From positions 1 to 64,000 of the forward strand of contig NZ_CVPE01000004.1 in assembly GCF_001049895.1 (NCBI RefSeq): a stretch of 64,000 bases of DNA. The letters run 5' to 3'. How positions within the stretch are numbered: the first letter of the stretch is position 1; each line of letters begins with the position of its first letter. Under the pieces are notes generated by a model. That model searched no databases and was not told the origin of the DNA. It saw only the letters and a program-made list of their open reading frames with translations. Both the position numbers and the translations under genes were made by a program. Below, piece by piece: positions 8,577 through 18,107 of the stretch. This DNA is from Rubeoparvulum massiliense. GTDB lineage: Bacteria; Bacillota; Bacilli; Rubeoparvulales; Rubeoparvulaceae.

Positions 8577-9275
8577 TTGTTAAAAAGCTTTAAACGTCTT
8601 GGACAATTACTATGCTTGACATCCTTAACCTTAATGCTCATTCCAACAGTGAGCTACGCGAAGGAGATCCCCATCTATTCAGTTCCTACTGATGAAAAGG
8701 TGGTTGCCCTTACTTTTGATATTAGCTGGGGCGAGCATGTAGCGCTACCTGTTTTAGATGCTTTAGCTCTCAAGTTTGTGGATAAAGCAACCTTCTTCCT
8801 CTCAGGCCCATGGAGTGATAAGCATCCTGAGGTTGTACAAGAGATCGCAAGGCGCGGCTATGAAATCGCTAGCCATGGATGGCATCATTATAACTACAGC
8901 CAGTATAGTGATGACTGGATTCGTGAGCAGGTTACTAAAACAGAGCAAACATTAGAGCAGATCATTGGACACAAACCCTCGCGACTGATTCGTACTCCTA
9001 ATGGTGATTACAATACAAGAGTCGTGCGGACACTTCGAAACATGGGGTACGAAGTGATCCAATGGGACACAGACTCCTTGGATTGGAAGAAACCTGGTGT
9101 TGAGCAAGTGGCAGCTAGGGTTCTCGAACGGGTACACCCAGGTGACATCATCTTGATGCACGCCAGTGATTCCTGCCCGGATACACCAGAGGCCTTGTTA
9201 ACCATCCTAGAAGCGTTACAGATGGAAGGATATCGTTTTGTTACTGTCTCGGAATTATTGAAATACCAAAAGTAA
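8577..9275 (+). CDS. pdaB: Polysaccharide deacetylase, PdaB-like sporulation protein
   Basis: A 232-residue secreted NodB-fold deacetylase. A signal peptide (Lys-rich start, hydrophobic core, SYA before the mature part) is followed by VALTFDISWG, where the TFDISW form is typical of PdaB of B. subtilis, then SHGWHH, the metal-binding motif, RTPNGDYN, and a C-terminal ILMHASD. PdaB helps maintain the spore cortex late in sporulation. GAAGGGGGTG six bases before a TTG at 8577 makes that the likely start; an ATG at 8541 has no ribosome binding site. Monocistronic. Evidence for the PdaB subgroup is motif-based. Confidence 0.85.
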   Translation: MLKSFKRLGQLLCLTSLTLMLIPTVSYAKEIPIYSVPTDEKVVALTFDISWGEHVALPVLDALALKFVDKATFFLSGPWSDKHPEVVQEIARRGYEIASHGWHHYNYSQYSDDWIREQVTKTEQTLEQIIGHKPSRLIRTPNGDYNTRVVRTLRNMGYEVIQWDTDSLDWKKPGVEQVAARVLERVHPGDIILMHASDSCPDTPEALLTILEALQMEGYRFVTVSELLKYQK

Positions 9276-9357
9276 GCGAACATCTATCAAAATGAATTCT
9301 CTTAGAGCAATTGAATCTCCTTCACTGCCTTGAGCATTTGCCAAGCTAAACATCTGT

Positions 9358-9414
9358 AAAAAAAGATTATCCAAATCGGCATGAATATCTACATGAACCA
9401 ATTTGGATAATCTT
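9358..9414 (-). terminator. Terminator after bcp
   Basis: A perfect 14-bp inverted repeat (AAGATTATCCAAAT at 9363-9376 and 9401-9414) with a 24-base loop, followed on the minus strand by seven T. It lies 31 bases beyond the bcp stop. Confidence 0.65.
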
Positions 9415-9444
9415 GATATTGAGCTTCAACTGTGCTACTTCATT

Positions 9445-9912
9445 TTAAGATTGTAGCGCTTTTAATATGTTGAGGACATCCTCGACGTGACCTTTTACCT
9501 TCACCTTTCGCCATTCCTTAAGCAATTTTCCCTCTGGATCGATGATAAAGGTAGAGCGTTCGATTCCCATATACTCACGACCATACATTTTCTTAAGCTT
9601 CCATACTCCAAATGCCTCAGCAAGAGCATGCTCTTCATCGGAGAGTAAGAGGAATGGTAGCTCATGTTTTTGGATAAACTTCTCGTGAGATTTTAGTGGG
9701 TCAGGACTAACACCGACGATCATGGCATTGAGTGCTTCATATTGACTGGTCATATCACGGAACTCACATGCTTCCGTTGTACAGCCTGGTGTCATATCCT
9801 TGGGGTAAAAATAGAGCACAACATATTTCCCGGCATATTGTTTTAACGAAACCATTGTCCCATCGGATGCCGGTAACACTAGATCAGGAACCTGTTCACC
9901 AACTTGTATCAT
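9445..9912 (-). CDS. bcp: Thiol peroxidase of the Bcp/PrxQ family
   Basis: A 155-residue peroxiredoxin with the PrxQ motif TPGCTTEAC: peroxidatic Cys44 and resolving Cys49 five residues later. It reduces hydrogen peroxide and alkyl hydroperoxides using thioredoxin. The end VKGHVEDVLNIL is typical of the family. In B. subtilis the orthologue ygaF is beside perR; here it is 5 kb away. No clear PerR box was seen upstream. Monocistronic, with its own terminator. Confidence 0.93.
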   Translation of the reverse strand: MIQVGEQVPDLVLPASDGTMVSLKQYAGKYVVLYFYPKDMTPGCTTEACEFRDMTSQYEALNAMIVGVSPDPLKSHEKFIQKHELPFLLLSDEEHALAEAFGVWKLKKMYGREYMGIERSTFIIDPEGKLLKEWRKVKVKGHVEDVLNILKALQS

Positions 9913-9994
9913 ATTGATCCCCTTTCATCATTGGATTAATGTAAGTTTGGTTAAGATGGACAATCTTTCCACCCCTATTATACCCTACTCTACA

Positions 9995-10570
9995 TTAAGC
10001 ACGAAGGGAATTCACCTTGATTTTTGGAATAAGCTTTATCATTAAGGGATAAGCAATCACGGCAATAATCAACCCTTTAAAGAAATTGAATGGACTAATG
10101 GCATAGAGGATCAATTCGAATTTAGTATCATTCATGAATCCCATATCAAGGAAATAGGCATATGCAGGAATTAGGATAAAGTAATTGGCGAAGGCCATAC
10201 CTACGGCCATTACCACTGTGCCTGTAAGCATTCCAAAAATAAGTGCTTTCCAAGTCCGCCATTTCCGATAAATCACAACGGTACTAATGACAAAGAGGGA
10301 ACCGGCAATAAAGTTGCCTAACTGCCCAATGGGAACCCCTGTAGCAGCAGATTTAAAAACATAATGAAGTACATTTTTAATCAATTCAATCATTACACCA
10401 GCAGCTGGCCCAAAGAGAATGCCACCAATTAATGCTGGAACTTCGCTAAAATCGATTTTTAAGAAGTCTGGGAACATCGGAAGTGGAAAATCAAAATACA
10501 TCATGACAAAAGCAACACCTGACAACATTGCAACAGAGACTAAAAGCTGTACTGATCGTTTCTCTTTCAT
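9995..10570 (-). CDS. ribU: Riboflavin ECF transporter substrate-binding subunit RibU
   Basis: A 191-residue hydrophobic protein with about six membrane segments and the RibU-type signatures FPDFLKIDFSEVP and GPAAGVMIELIKN. It is the S component that binds riboflavin and works with the shared EcfA/A'/T module, which is not in the window. The assignment is greatly strengthened by the FMN riboswitch and terminator directly upstream, so expression should fall when FMN is plentiful. B. subtilis RibU (YpaA) is about 190 residues. Single gene. Confidence 0.95.
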   Translation of the reverse strand: MKEKRSVQLLVSVAMLSGVAFVMMYFDFPLPMFPDFLKIDFSEVPALIGGILFGPAAGVMIELIKNVLHYVFKSAATGVPIGQLGNFIAGSLFVISTVVIYRKWRTWKALIFGMLTGTVVMAVGMAFANYFILIPAYAYFLDMGFMNDTKFELILYAISPFNFFKGLIIAVIAYPLMIKLIPKIKVNSLRA

Positions 10571-10628
10571 TTCTTCTCCTCCTCAATTTTTTTGCGTCCC
10601 TTCACATGAAGATGAGAAGTCGAAGAAC

Positions 10629-10663
10629 AAAAAATGCCCCGGTAATAAATAACCGGGGCATTT
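10629..10663 (-). terminator. Attenuator terminator of the FMN riboswitch
   Basis: A 12-bp stem (AAATGCCCCGGT with its complement, 10632-10643 and 10652-10663) and an eight-base loop, followed on the minus strand by six T. It lies between the riboswitch and the ribU start, where transcription-terminating FMN riboswitches carry their expression platform. Confidence 0.85.
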
Positions 10664-10726
10664 CTGTGCACGACAAATAAGGATCGACAATCACATTGGA
10701 TTGACTCTATCCATACTCGACATTCA

Positions 10727-10856
10727 TCTTCCTTCTCCCATCCAGACTGTACTGTCGGCTCCGGAATTACACCGGATCCTGCCTATAAAGGCTCGCGGGC
10801 TGACAGCATATGCTGATTACCGCCGGTCAGGAATTTCACCTAGCCCCGAAGGAACA
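10727..10856 (-). ncRNA. FMN riboswitch (RFN element)
   Basis: The minus strand holds the conserved RFN blocks in order: CGGGGCTAGGTGAAATTCC, GACCGGCGGT, AGCCCGCGAGCC, GGATCCGGTGTAATTCCGG, AGCCGACAGT and AGTCTGGATGGGAGAAGG. The terminal strands pair to close the six-helix junction. It lies upstream of ribU, a typical target, with an intrinsic terminator in between. FMN binding is expected to favour termination. Confidence 0.97.
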
Positions 10857-10915
10857 TATTTAATTTGCACTTATATTATAACGATATTATCTACGAAATT
10901 GCAAGATTTAAAGTA

Positions 10916-12397
10916 CTACCTCGACCAGGACTTCACCAATTGACGAATCCGTTCTAAGCGACCAAATGAATGCTCAATTGCATGCTGCTGTTCTTCAGCA
11001 GATGCGGTGACTTCTTCTGCACTGGCACTAGCCTCTTCAACAATCGCTGATAGATTATCGAATTCTGCTAACACCTTATCAGAAAACTTCTTAATCTCTT
11101 GTGTCTCATCTGTTGTATGCTCAACTTGCTCTACGAGCACTTGAATGCTCTGAACAATATTATCGAAGGACCCTTTTGCTTCACCTACCATCTCAAGACT
11201 GGCAGTAGTCACTGTAATTCCTTCCTGGGCTCGCTCTTCCATTTTATGCATACGTTCTCCAACTTCTCCTAAACCTTCTTGAATATTCTGCGCTAAACGA
11301 TTGGTCTGTTCAGCTAGCTTACGAATCTCTTCTGCTACAACAGCAAAACTTCTCCCATGTTCGCCAGCATGTGCTGCTTCGATGGATGCGTTGAGTGCTA
11401 GCAGATTGGTCTGCTCTGCAACATCCTTGATGGAGGCTAAAAGTCCACTTACTTCCACAATCTTGTGGGACAAGGCATTAGTTGCTTGATTGATCGCTTC
11501 AATCATGCTGCCATTCTGTTGCATCTTCTCGGATAATTCATCCATTTGCTGACTGCTCTCTCCAGCACGTTGGGAGGTACCACTAGCTACTTCATTGACG
11601 TGTGCTGTCTCTTCTGCTACCCGTTCAATCCGTTCTACCACTTGCCGTAAAAAGTTTACCGCATCATTGATGCTCTCTGTTTGATGCTCTGCCCCTTTAG
11701 CAATCTCCCGAATCGCTTGAAGCACTTGACCGCTGATCTCTTGAAGTTGATTCCCTTCTTCTGTAAATTGATCTACCTCATGATCCACTTCATTAGCACC
11801 ATCTTTAAGATTGCTAAGTAAGCTCTCTACTTTCTCCATTTGTACCGCTGTCTCTTCAGCATGATGCTCAGCATCTATGATATAGCCTCGTCCCAGCTTT
11901 CCCTGAACCATGGCGATAATACTGACAAGAGCATATACAAAAAGAAGTTGAACATACACAGACATGGTCACAGTGGATTGAATTAATTCAGGTATAGCAA
12001 AGATAAAGGAGATTTGAATAAAAAAGCTTAAACCGATGGTTGTATAGATAATTCCCCTTTTATAGAACAGCGTAGAAGTCATTAATGCTACGTAATACAT
12101 CATAAAAAGCAGATTGAAGCGTGATGCATCTTCTGTAAACACAGTTAGAATTGTACTATAGGAAATAAGACCGATGATTAAAATATATGGAGTTTGAGGA
12201 TCGAGCTTAGGAATGAATGTTGTTATGGTTGGAAGAACTAACAACACAATCCCCAATATGAGATTAAGTAGAACAGAATCCTCTCGTAAATAGTCTGAAA
12301 TCATTAATGCGGCCCATGCAACCCACATTAAAACTAGCATATAACGAACAACCTTACGATTACTCACAACAACACTCCCCCTTATTTCTGGTAGCAT
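10916..12397 (-). CDS. Methyl-accepting chemotaxis protein with multi-span membrane N terminus
   Basis: A 493-residue protein. The N-terminal 160 residues form about six membrane segments without a large extracellular sensor; a long coiled coil follows. The signalling tip is [39 protein letters not shown], read here only as the family hallmark around residues 335-375. Such receptors talk to CheA/CheW. With no periplasmic domain it may sense membrane or intracellular cues. Ends about 60 bases from the FMN riboswitch, transcribed toward it. No HAMP domain was recognised. Confidence 0.9.
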   Translation of the reverse strand: MLPEIRGSVVVSNRKVVRYMLVLMWVAWAALMISDYLREDSVLLNLILGIVLLVLPTITTFIPKLDPQTPYILIIGLISYSTILTVFTEDASRFNLLFMMYYVALMTSTLFYKRGIIYTTIGLSFFIQISFIFAIPELIQSTVTMSVYVQLLFVYALVSIIAMVQGKLGRGYIIDAEHHAEETAVQMEKVESLLSNLKDGANEVDHEVDQFTEEGNQLQEISGQVLQAIREIAKGAEHQTESINDAVNFLRQVVERIERVAEETAHVNEVASGTSQRAGESSQQMDELSEKMQQNGSMIEAINQATNALSHKIVEVSGLLASIKDVAEQTNLLALNASIEAAHAGEHGRSFAVVAEEIRKLAEQTNRLAQNIQEGLGEVGERMHKMEERAQEGITVTTASLEMVGEAKGSFDNIVQSIQVLVEQVEHTTDETQEIKKFSDKVLAEFDNLSAIVEEASASAEEVTASAEEQQHAIEHSFGRLERIRQLVKSWSR

Positions 12398-12672
12398 CTT
12401 TACTCCAATACCACCATTTTACTATGAAAAGATCCGAAATTATCATACTTTAGGTCTTTGTTCACTCTTTAGCCACATTCGTTTGTCAACATTTGGAACT
12501 ATCGAAGGGTTTCTATCTTTAATTTCTATTAGGAAAATATTTTTCATATTAACAATAATTTTGAATTAGATAAGCAAAGGTAGAACAGAACAAGAGACTT
12601 TCTTTAACTCCTTCCCCTCCCTACCCCATTTGCTATACTAATGAAAGGTATAGGGGATAAGGAGTAGCAGGA

Positions 12673-13590
12673 ATGACATCCATACGGAATCATGAAGAAA
12701 AAACAACACAGGGAGAGATAGGTGCTTGGCTTAGTATTATCGCCTACCTCGTACTCTCCTTGTTTAAACTGATCGCGGGGAATATGAGTAACTCTAAAGC
12801 CCTTATTGCTGATGGCATGAACAATGTAACCGATATTATTGCCTCTGTAGCAGTACTGATCGGGATAAAAATTGCGAAGCGCCCTGCCGACGATGATCAT
12901 CCATACGGTCATCGTCGAGCAGAAACCATTGCTTCTCTCTTCGCTTCATTTGTCATGGCTACCATAAGCATTCAAGTACTGATGGATGTAATTATCGATC
13001 TCCTGAATAAGACCCCTGTAACTCCTGACCCTATCGCTGCTTGGTGCGCTCTCATCTCGGCGATAATCATGTATTTCGTTTATCGCTATAATCTCCGATT
13101 AAGTAAAAAAATTAAAAGCCTTGCTCTCAAAGCTGCAGCAAAGGATAATCTCTCCGATGCTTGGGTGAGTATTGGTGCTGGCGCAGGTATCCTTGCAGCA
13201 CAATGGAACATGGCCTGGTTAGATCCTATCTTTGCATTAATCATTGGCTGTATCATTGCCAAGACAGCTTGGGGCATCTTTCATGAGTCTTCTCATATGC
13301 TCACAGATGGGTTTAATATAGAGCAACTTGAAGCATATCAGGCGCATATCCTTACAATGGATGGCGTAGTGGAAGTCACCGAAATGAAAGGACGAATGCA
13401 AGGAAATCAAATCTTTATTGAAGCCACTATCCTTGTTGATTCCAGTTTAACCATTGCTGAAGGACATCGTATTAGTGATCAGATTGAGTGGAGCATGGCT
13501 CAGTACTTTGATATCCATCACGTCCATATTCATGTAGAACCTGCCTATTTTACCGATATAAATAGAGACAAAGGTTCAGATGGTGTTTAA
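12673..13590 (+). CDS. Cation diffusion facilitator (CDF) family metal exporter
   Basis: A 305-residue CDF protein with about six membrane segments. The metal-site pattern is ALIADGMNNVTDI in one helix and DDDHPYGHRRAE after it, followed by a C-terminal cytoplasmic dimer domain ending in HIHVEP. It exports divalent metals in exchange for protons. It resembles the Mn-exporting MneP/MneS group of B. subtilis more than zinc exporters, but metal choice cannot be fixed by reading. An extended -10 (TGCTATACT, 12631-12639) lies upstream. The last codons take part in a terminator-like stem. Confidence 0.9.
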   Translation: MTSIRNHEEKTTQGEIGAWLSIIAYLVLSLFKLIAGNMSNSKALIADGMNNVTDIIASVAVLIGIKIAKRPADDDHPYGHRRAETIASLFASFVMATISIQVLMDVIIDLLNKTPVTPDPIAAWCALISAIIMYFVYRYNLRLSKKIKSLALKAAAKDNLSDAWVSIGAGAGILAAQWNMAWLDPIFALIIGCIIAKTAWGIFHESSHMLTDGFNIEQLEAYQAHILTMDGVVEVTEMKGRMQGNQIFIEATILVDSSLTIAEGHRISDQIEWSMAQYFDIHHVHIHVEPAYFTDINRDKGSDGV

Positions 13591-13617
13591 GACTCCAACT
13601 GAACCTTTGTCTCTATT
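13561..13617. terminator. 19-bp inverted repeat overlapping the end of the CDF gene
   Basis: Perfect 19-bp arms at 13561-13579 and 13599-13617 with a 19-base loop that contains the stop codon of the CDF gene. The stem therefore includes the last coding codons. No long T run follows, so termination on the plus strand may be weak or the hairpin may protect the mRNA end. Confidence 0.55.
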
Positions 13618-13666
13618 CGTAAATCTGATTCATGTGTTCGATTCATTTAGAAGCTGAATACGATCA

Positions 13667-14146
13667 TTAATCCTTGATATTAAGGTATTCCTTTACTTGA
13701 GGAGTAACCTGCTTCTGAAGCTTCGTATTCATGATTAAATCACGAAGGAGCTCTTTTCTTGGATGATAAATCCCAATCTGAAAAGCTCGGCCCTTAAACT
13801 CAACCACATCCCGTTTAATAAAGAGACGAAAACGGAAGAAGCGGCTCAGCCAAGAATCACTACCATCATCCACTTGAACAGCTTTAATATCCTTCAAATC
13901 ATAGGTGCCAGTTACCTTATCCCCAAAGTAGTGCATAAACTTTCCATTTTCAAGTACAATGCGTAAACGGGTATATTGAAAATATAAAAATGTAAATAAT
14001 GTTACACCGATAAAACCCATGATGGACATCCATGATTTATCCACCCAATAACCATATACCACAATAAAAATTGCAAAGAGTATGTAAGATATCGTTCCTA
14101 GCTTCACGTTAGGTGATACAGGAAATTCTCGTCGCTCTTTCTTCAT
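13667..14146 (-). CDS. Small membrane protein with a PH-like C-terminal domain
   Basis: A 159-residue protein with two membrane segments (about 15-55) and a soluble C-terminal domain of alternating strands (LRIVLENGKFMHYFG, VEFKGRAFQIGI) that looks like a bacterial PH-type domain. I do not recognise a characterised homologue. The ATG at 14146 is preferred over a TTG one codon upstream. It lies alone between the CDF gene (convergent) and ntdP. Function unknown. Confidence 0.7.
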   Translation of the reverse strand: MKKERREFPVSPNVKLGTISYILFAIFIVVYGYWVDKSWMSIMGFIGVTLFTFLYFQYTRLRIVLENGKFMHYFGDKVTGTYDLKDIKAVQVDDGSDSWLSRFFRFRLFIKRDVVEFKGRAFQIGIYHPRKELLRDLIMNTKLQKQVTPQVKEYLNIKD

Positions 14147-14282
14147 CAATAAGACCCCCTACAAAATAATCCAAGCTCGTGATTTTTTTCACCATTGCTG
14201 TGAGAATTGATCGAACCTATGGCTTACTTTACCCTTATAGTGCACATTCATTGTAAACATGATTCTCCTGCCAAGCAACAAG

Positions 14283-14309
14283 AAAAAAGATGCTCCAATC
14301 GGAGCATCT
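14283..14309 (-). terminator. Terminator after ntdP
   Basis: A nine-bp stem AGATGCTCC/GGAGCATCT with a four-base loop (14288-14309), followed on the minus strand by six T. It lies 15 bases past the ntdP stop. Confidence 0.8.
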
Positions 14310-14323
14310 CTTGAAACATCTTC

Positions 14324-14911
14324 TTAATTAATTTTTTCAGAGCGCTCCTGCCAATGAAATGTTTCTTGATGAACTTGACGTAATTCAGGCTGAAATTGCA
14401 TGTATTTTTGATACCACATTTCAACGGTTGAAGGATGAAACGGTCCCTTGCGATTCTTAATTAAGTATAGCAATTGATCCAATCCTTGATAGATTTTCGT
14501 AACCGTGGCCTTATCGTAGTTCATCGCTGCTCTGTGCTCTGAAAACTCATCCTTATCTAAGATGATGTAATCGCCATTGGGAAAAACTTTGACATCAAGA
14601 TCATAATCGATATACGTAAGTGTTCCATTCTTCCAACGGACCGGGGAACCTAAATTGCAATAATAAAAGATACCCGTATCACGTATCATGGCAATAATAT
14701 TATACCAGCGGTCCCGTCGAAAAAAGCCGATTGCTGGTTCACGTGTTTGCCAGTGCTCCCCATTGGATTCACTAACCTGGGCATGATAATTTCCAATGAT
14801 TGGGTGAGCACGATGTTTCAATAACATCGATGATTCCCATTTACGGTGAAAGGATCCATCGTGCTTGTAACTGATAATTGTTATGTTGGATCCCACCTTT
14901 GGCTCTTCCAT
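14324..14911 (-). CDS. ntdP: DUF402 nucleoside tri-/diphosphate phosphatase (YgaC/NtdP)
   Basis: A 195-residue DUF402 protein. The string ISYKHDGSFHRKWE, REPAIGFF and the acidic YIDYDLDVKVFP are characteristic of YgaC and its relatives, including Staphylococcus NtdP, which hydrolyse nucleoside tri- and diphosphates using metal bound by the Asp/Glu cluster. Length agrees with YgaC (about 176). In B. subtilis ygaC also lies near perR. It starts 17 bases after the preceding gene ends and is probably cotranscribed with it. Confidence 0.88.
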   Translation of the reverse strand: MEEPKVGSNITIISYKHDGSFHRKWESSMLLKHRAHPIIGNYHAQVSESNGEHWQTREPAIGFFRRDRWYNIIAMIRDTGIFYYCNLGSPVRWKNGTLTYIDYDLDVKVFPNGDYIILDKDEFSEHRAAMNYDKATVTKIYQGLDQLLYLIKNRKGPFHPSTVEMWYQKYMQFQPELRQVHQETFHWQERSEKIN

Positions 14912-14928
14912 AATGAACTCCTTTCTCT

Positions 14929-15399
14929 CTAACGTGGTTTGCGATGTGTGATCATATTCTCCTGATCTGTTAGGTAGGTATCAATTGATGGGCGTTCATC
15001 TAAATAATCGCGCAGTTTCAAATAGCTAACCTTATGATACGGATCACCATCAATAATCGGTAATTCATTCCGTTCAAAAATATAACGATCAACTGCTTTC
15101 TGCACAAGATCTAGGATCCTTGGTATTTCACCATCCTCAAACAATTCGTATGTTGCCTTTGACATAAAGTATGTTTGGCGTGGGATCCCATGCAGATACG
15201 GAATCAATAAAGAATAATCGATGGAGTTATCATCACAAATAATAATAGACAAATTTGTCCCTTTGGGCAAATCACGATAATATTGGTGAATCGCCTTACG
15301 TACTTCTGAGAGGGTGCAATCGATCTGTGGCACTTCCTGGCTTGGCTCTTCAATGGTGGATTGCACTTCGTCATCCCGCTTCTTTCTAAACCAACGCAT
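14929..15399 (-). CDS. Conserved hypothetical protein, possibly DUF3939
   Basis: A 156-residue soluble protein with no membrane segment. The centre LPKGTNLSIIICDDNSIDYSLL and the C-terminal YHKVSYLKLRDYLDERP look like a conserved Bacillales family that I believe is DUF3939; I am not certain of the number. The start at 15399 follows AAAGGGG by eight bases. It is upstream of ntdP with a short gap, so the two are likely cotranscribed. Function unknown. Confidence 0.65.
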   Translation of the reverse strand: MRWFRKKRDDEVQSTIEEPSQEVPQIDCTLSEVRKAIHQYYRDLPKGTNLSIIICDDNSIDYSLLIPYLHGIPRQTYFMSKATYELFEDGEIPRILDLVQKAVDRYIFERNELPIIDGDPYHKVSYLKLRDYLDERPSIDTYLTDQENMITHRKPR

Positions 15400-15440
15400 C
15401 AATACCACCCCTTTACGTTCTGCTTATGGACAAGTCAGCA

Positions 15441-15848
15441 CTATAGCTTCTTCGACATGGTGATATACCGTTCCACATCATAGCCCAAGGACTGATAAAA
15501 TGGAATCACCTTTTCATTCTTTTGATTCACCATAATGAAGATTTGATAGGCACCTCGCTTTTGCAGCCGCTCTTCCAGGGCTTGAACTAAGCCTCGTCCA
15601 ATTCCTCTTTTTTGGTAGGCCTTCAGTACAGCTAAGCGATAAAAATAAGCCCGCCCCCTGTCAATAGTACCTACGATTACCCCCACTACATTTTCGTCCA
15701 ATTCGGCTACCAGCACCAATTCACTGTCCCATGCTAGTTGTTTTGCAATGGCATCCATGGACTCCATATCTTCGTATGCTAGCCCTGTCTCTTTCCAAAT
15801 TTCCATTATCGCTGCATAATCACTAAGCCGAAAAGAACGAATGACCAC
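15441..15848 (-). CDS. GNAT family N-acetyltransferase
   Basis: A 135-residue GNAT protein. The acetyl-CoA binding motif A reads LAVLKAYQKRGIGRGLV, and the C terminus FYQSLGYDVERYITMSK is typical of YpeA-like single-domain acetyltransferases. The substrate is unknown. It begins with GTG at 15848, preceded by AAAGGAGG at normal spacing. It sits between the coiled-coil gene and the DUF3939-like gene, all on the minus strand. Confidence 0.88.
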   Translation of the reverse strand: MVIRSFRLSDYAAIMEIWKETGLAYEDMESMDAIAKQLAWDSELVLVAELDENVVGVIVGTIDRGRAYFYRLAVLKAYQKRGIGRGLVQALEERLQKRGAYQIFIMVNQKNEKVIPFYQSLGYDVERYITMSKKL

Positions 15849-15907
15849 ATGATAGCCTCCTTTACCTTCTCTTCTATTTTACAATAAAAAGCCAGTAACT
15901 TCTTCAT

Positions 15908-15938
15908 AAAAAAACATCCGATGGATCGGATGTTTTTT
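15908..15938 (-). terminator. Terminator after the YgaB-like gene (usable in both directions)
   Basis: AACATCCGAT-GG-ATCGGATGTT flanked by seven A on the left and six T on the right (15908-15938). It lies eight bases past the stop of the gene at 15946-16278 and separates it from the GNAT gene. Confidence 0.85.
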
Positions 15939-15945
15939 ATCTCCC

Positions 15946-16278
15946 TTATGAGAGCTGTGGAGTGAAAGGACGCTGAGGGGAAGATTGATCCCGTAAGAGA
16001 TGGCCGATGGTAAGCTGTACCCTTGCAGATAGCTCCTCCTCTAATTCATGCAGCGTTCTCTCTACCTTTTGCAATTCTCGTTCGAGTCGTATGCCCTCTG
16101 CTTCAATTCCCTGAGAATTGTGTTGTAATCCTAAGTGTTGAAGAACTCGTGCACGTTCTAGCCGTCTCCTCACATGCTCCACTTCACCTTGCAAAAATGC
16201 TCGCTGTACCCGTAATCGTTCCTTTTCATGCTCAAGGATCACATGCCAATTTTGGAGTTGAATCAACTCAGATTCCAT
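15946..16278 (-). CDS. YgaB-like coiled-coil protein
   Basis: A 110-residue, almost wholly helical protein with strong heptads and many Glu, Arg and Leu (for example VEHVRRRLERARVL and LERELQKVERTL). By character and by its place between ntdP (ygaC) and mutY it resembles B. subtilis YgaB, a coiled-coil protein of unknown function; sequence similarity was not tested. AAGGAGGAGATTGACG places the start at the ATG 16278. No catalytic motif or membrane segment. Confidence 0.6.
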   Translation of the reverse strand: MESELIQLQNWHVILEHEKERLRVQRAFLQGEVEHVRRRLERARVLQHLGLQHNSQGIEAEGIRLERELQKVERTLHELEEELSARVQLTIGHLLRDQSSPQRPFTPQLS

Positions 16279-16392
16279 CGTCAATCTCCTCCTTACTCAG
16301 GTATTGCGCGTGGAAATTCTACTGTTGATTCACTTCTCCATCCTCCAGTTGATTCCTTGCACGAAGATTGACTACATCTGACAGCTTTTGTC

Positions 16393-17133
16393 TTACTGCA
16401 AAAGATCTTTTCGACGGAAAATGAGATCCGTCAACAATAGAGAGAGCACAAGATAACCTACGCTAACACTTGTCCAAAGCAACAGATCGTGACTCTCCAT
16501 AGAAAAAGGCTCTAATCGATCGAGATAGATGGGTAGCAAAAATTGACCAATCTTTGGTTTGAGCATATCCACAATACTACTACCAATTAAGAAAAGAAAT
16601 AAAGCCCCCATGGTCGTTGCACCATGATTAATGAGAATAGCCAGTAAAAACATGAGACTGACTAAGCCTGCTTGTGGTAAGATGGCAGCCAAATACATCC
16701 CGATCAGCTCTGAGAACGCTACACCAGTACTCTCTAAGCTAAAAAAGATAAAACCCGTCATCAGTGAGGTAAGCAATAGAAAAAGCAATATGGTGAGTAA
16801 AAAAGTGATGGCTGCAAGCCACTTCCCTAAAAGTACTTGACTACGGGTATAGGGACGAATCAAAGTCATTCTCATCGTTCCATCACGTAAGTCTGTATTG
16901 ATCAATTCTAAAATTGTAATCACCATAATGACTGGGATCAAGACTCCGCTAAATCCCTGTAGCATGGATGCAGAAAAGTCGAATGCAGACATCTTAGGTG
17001 CCCCAAACTGCCTATTCATCTCTAAGATTGGCCAAACCGCCACCAATTGAAGCACTAGTAAAAAACCAAAAGCAAAATATGTTTTTTTTAGTCGACATAG
17101 CTTATACCATTCTGCCTTCATAATCCGAATCAT
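16393..17133 (-). CDS. ABC-2 family transporter permease
   Basis: A 246-residue membrane protein with about six segments, starting MIRIMKAEWYKL, typical of ABC-2 type permeases paired with BcrA/YhcH-like ATPases. Its ATG overlaps the stop codon of the ATPase gene (ATGA), which indicates translational coupling. The substrate is unknown; such pairs serve in bacitracin or lantibiotic resistance, or export lipids. No two-component system lies beside it. Confidence 0.88.
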   Translation of the reverse strand: MIRIMKAEWYKLCRLKKTYFAFGFLLVLQLVAVWPILEMNRQFGAPKMSAFDFSASMLQGFSGVLIPVIMVITILELINTDLRDGTMRMTLIRPYTRSQVLLGKWLAAITFLLTILLFLLLTSLMTGFIFFSLESTGVAFSELIGMYLAAILPQAGLVSLMFLLAILINHGATTMGALFLFLIGSSIVDMLKPKIGQFLLPIYLDRLEPFSMESHDLLLWTSVSVGYLVLSLLLTDLIFRRKDLLQ

Positions 17134-18044
17134 CCCACATGCCTCCCACCTGTCATCTGTAAGAAGGATTCTTCTAAGGAGGTACCTGTGGGAATTAAGG
17201 CAACCACATCATAGCCAGCTTGGATGAGCTGACGATTGAGCTCGGCAACCCGATTCTCATCCACTCTTACCTGCAAAGCATTCCCTTGGTTAACCACTTC
17301 GTTAATCCAATCCCAACCTTGTAGTAATTCATAGGCCTCCTGCAATCGATTAACATGAATGATATAACGTTTTTCTCCTTCTTCTAATAAGGTATCCACC
17401 CGTTCTTCACGGATTAAGTGACCCTGTTGAATTATCCCCACACGATCACAAATCTGTTCAATATCATGGAGAATGTGACTTGAGATAAAGAAGGCGATTC
17501 CTTCTTCACTGGCCAATTGTTTGATTAATTGACGAAGCTCAAACATTCCTTGTGGATCAAGGCCATTCGCAGGCTCATCTAAAATGACTAGCTTAGGATG
17601 ACTGAGCAGGGCTTGAGCAATCCCTAGGCGCTGTCGCATTCCTAGGGAGTACCCCTTCACCTTATCATCTGCTCGCTCCGTAAGCCGAACCAGTTCTAAT
17701 ACTTCGTCAACTCGCTTACGATCTATCTGGGGATCCAGCATCGCTAAGCGCGTTAAGTTTTGGCGAGCTGTTAAGTACCCATACATATAGGGTGTTTCAA
17801 TAATGGCTCCTACCTGCTTGATAGCTTGCCGAAACTCTTTTCCCACATGATGACCATCAATATAGACCTCACCCTCTGTAGGGTGAATTAACCCCACTAG
17901 CATTCGAATTACAGTTGTCTTCCCTGCACCATTGGGGCCAATGAAGCCATACACTTCGCCTGCATTGACTTGTAGATTCACATGATCTACTGCGACGAAG
18001 TTTTTAAAGCGCTTCGTTAGGTTCCTCGTCTCTAATAATGCCAA
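17130..18044 (-). CDS. ABC transporter ATP-binding protein, BcrA/CcmA type
   Basis: A 304-residue ATPase with Walker A GPNGAGKTT, signature YSLGMRQRLG, Walker B LVILDEPANGLDP and H-loop SSHIL, then an approximately 80-residue C-terminal extension common in drug-export ATPases. It would power the permease at 16393-17133, with which it overlaps by four bases. The frame opens at a TTG (18044) shortly after GATGAGG, so the exact start is not firmly set. Confidence 0.92.
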   Translation of the reverse strand: MALLETRNLTKRFKNFVAVDHVNLQVNAGEVYGFIGPNGAGKTTVIRMLVGLIHPTEGEVYIDGHHVGKEFRQAIKQVGAIIETPYMYGYLTARQNLTRLAMLDPQIDRKRVDEVLELVRLTERADDKVKGYSLGMRQRLGIAQALLSHPKLVILDEPANGLDPQGMFELRQLIKQLASEEGIAFFISSHILHDIEQICDRVGIIQQGHLIREERVDTLLEEGEKRYIIHVNRLQEAYELLQGWDWINEVVNQGNALQVRVDENRVAELNRQLIQAGYDVVALIPTGTSLEESFLQMTGGRHVG

Positions 18045-18107
18045 GCCTCATCCCATCCTTTCCGTCCGAACCACTACTCCAATTCATTTTACCAAATCGA
18101 ACCTATC

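Noticed and set aside
10701-10943. 80-residue frame over the FMN riboswitch
   Set aside because: The sequence is fully explained by the conserved RFN element on the minus strand.
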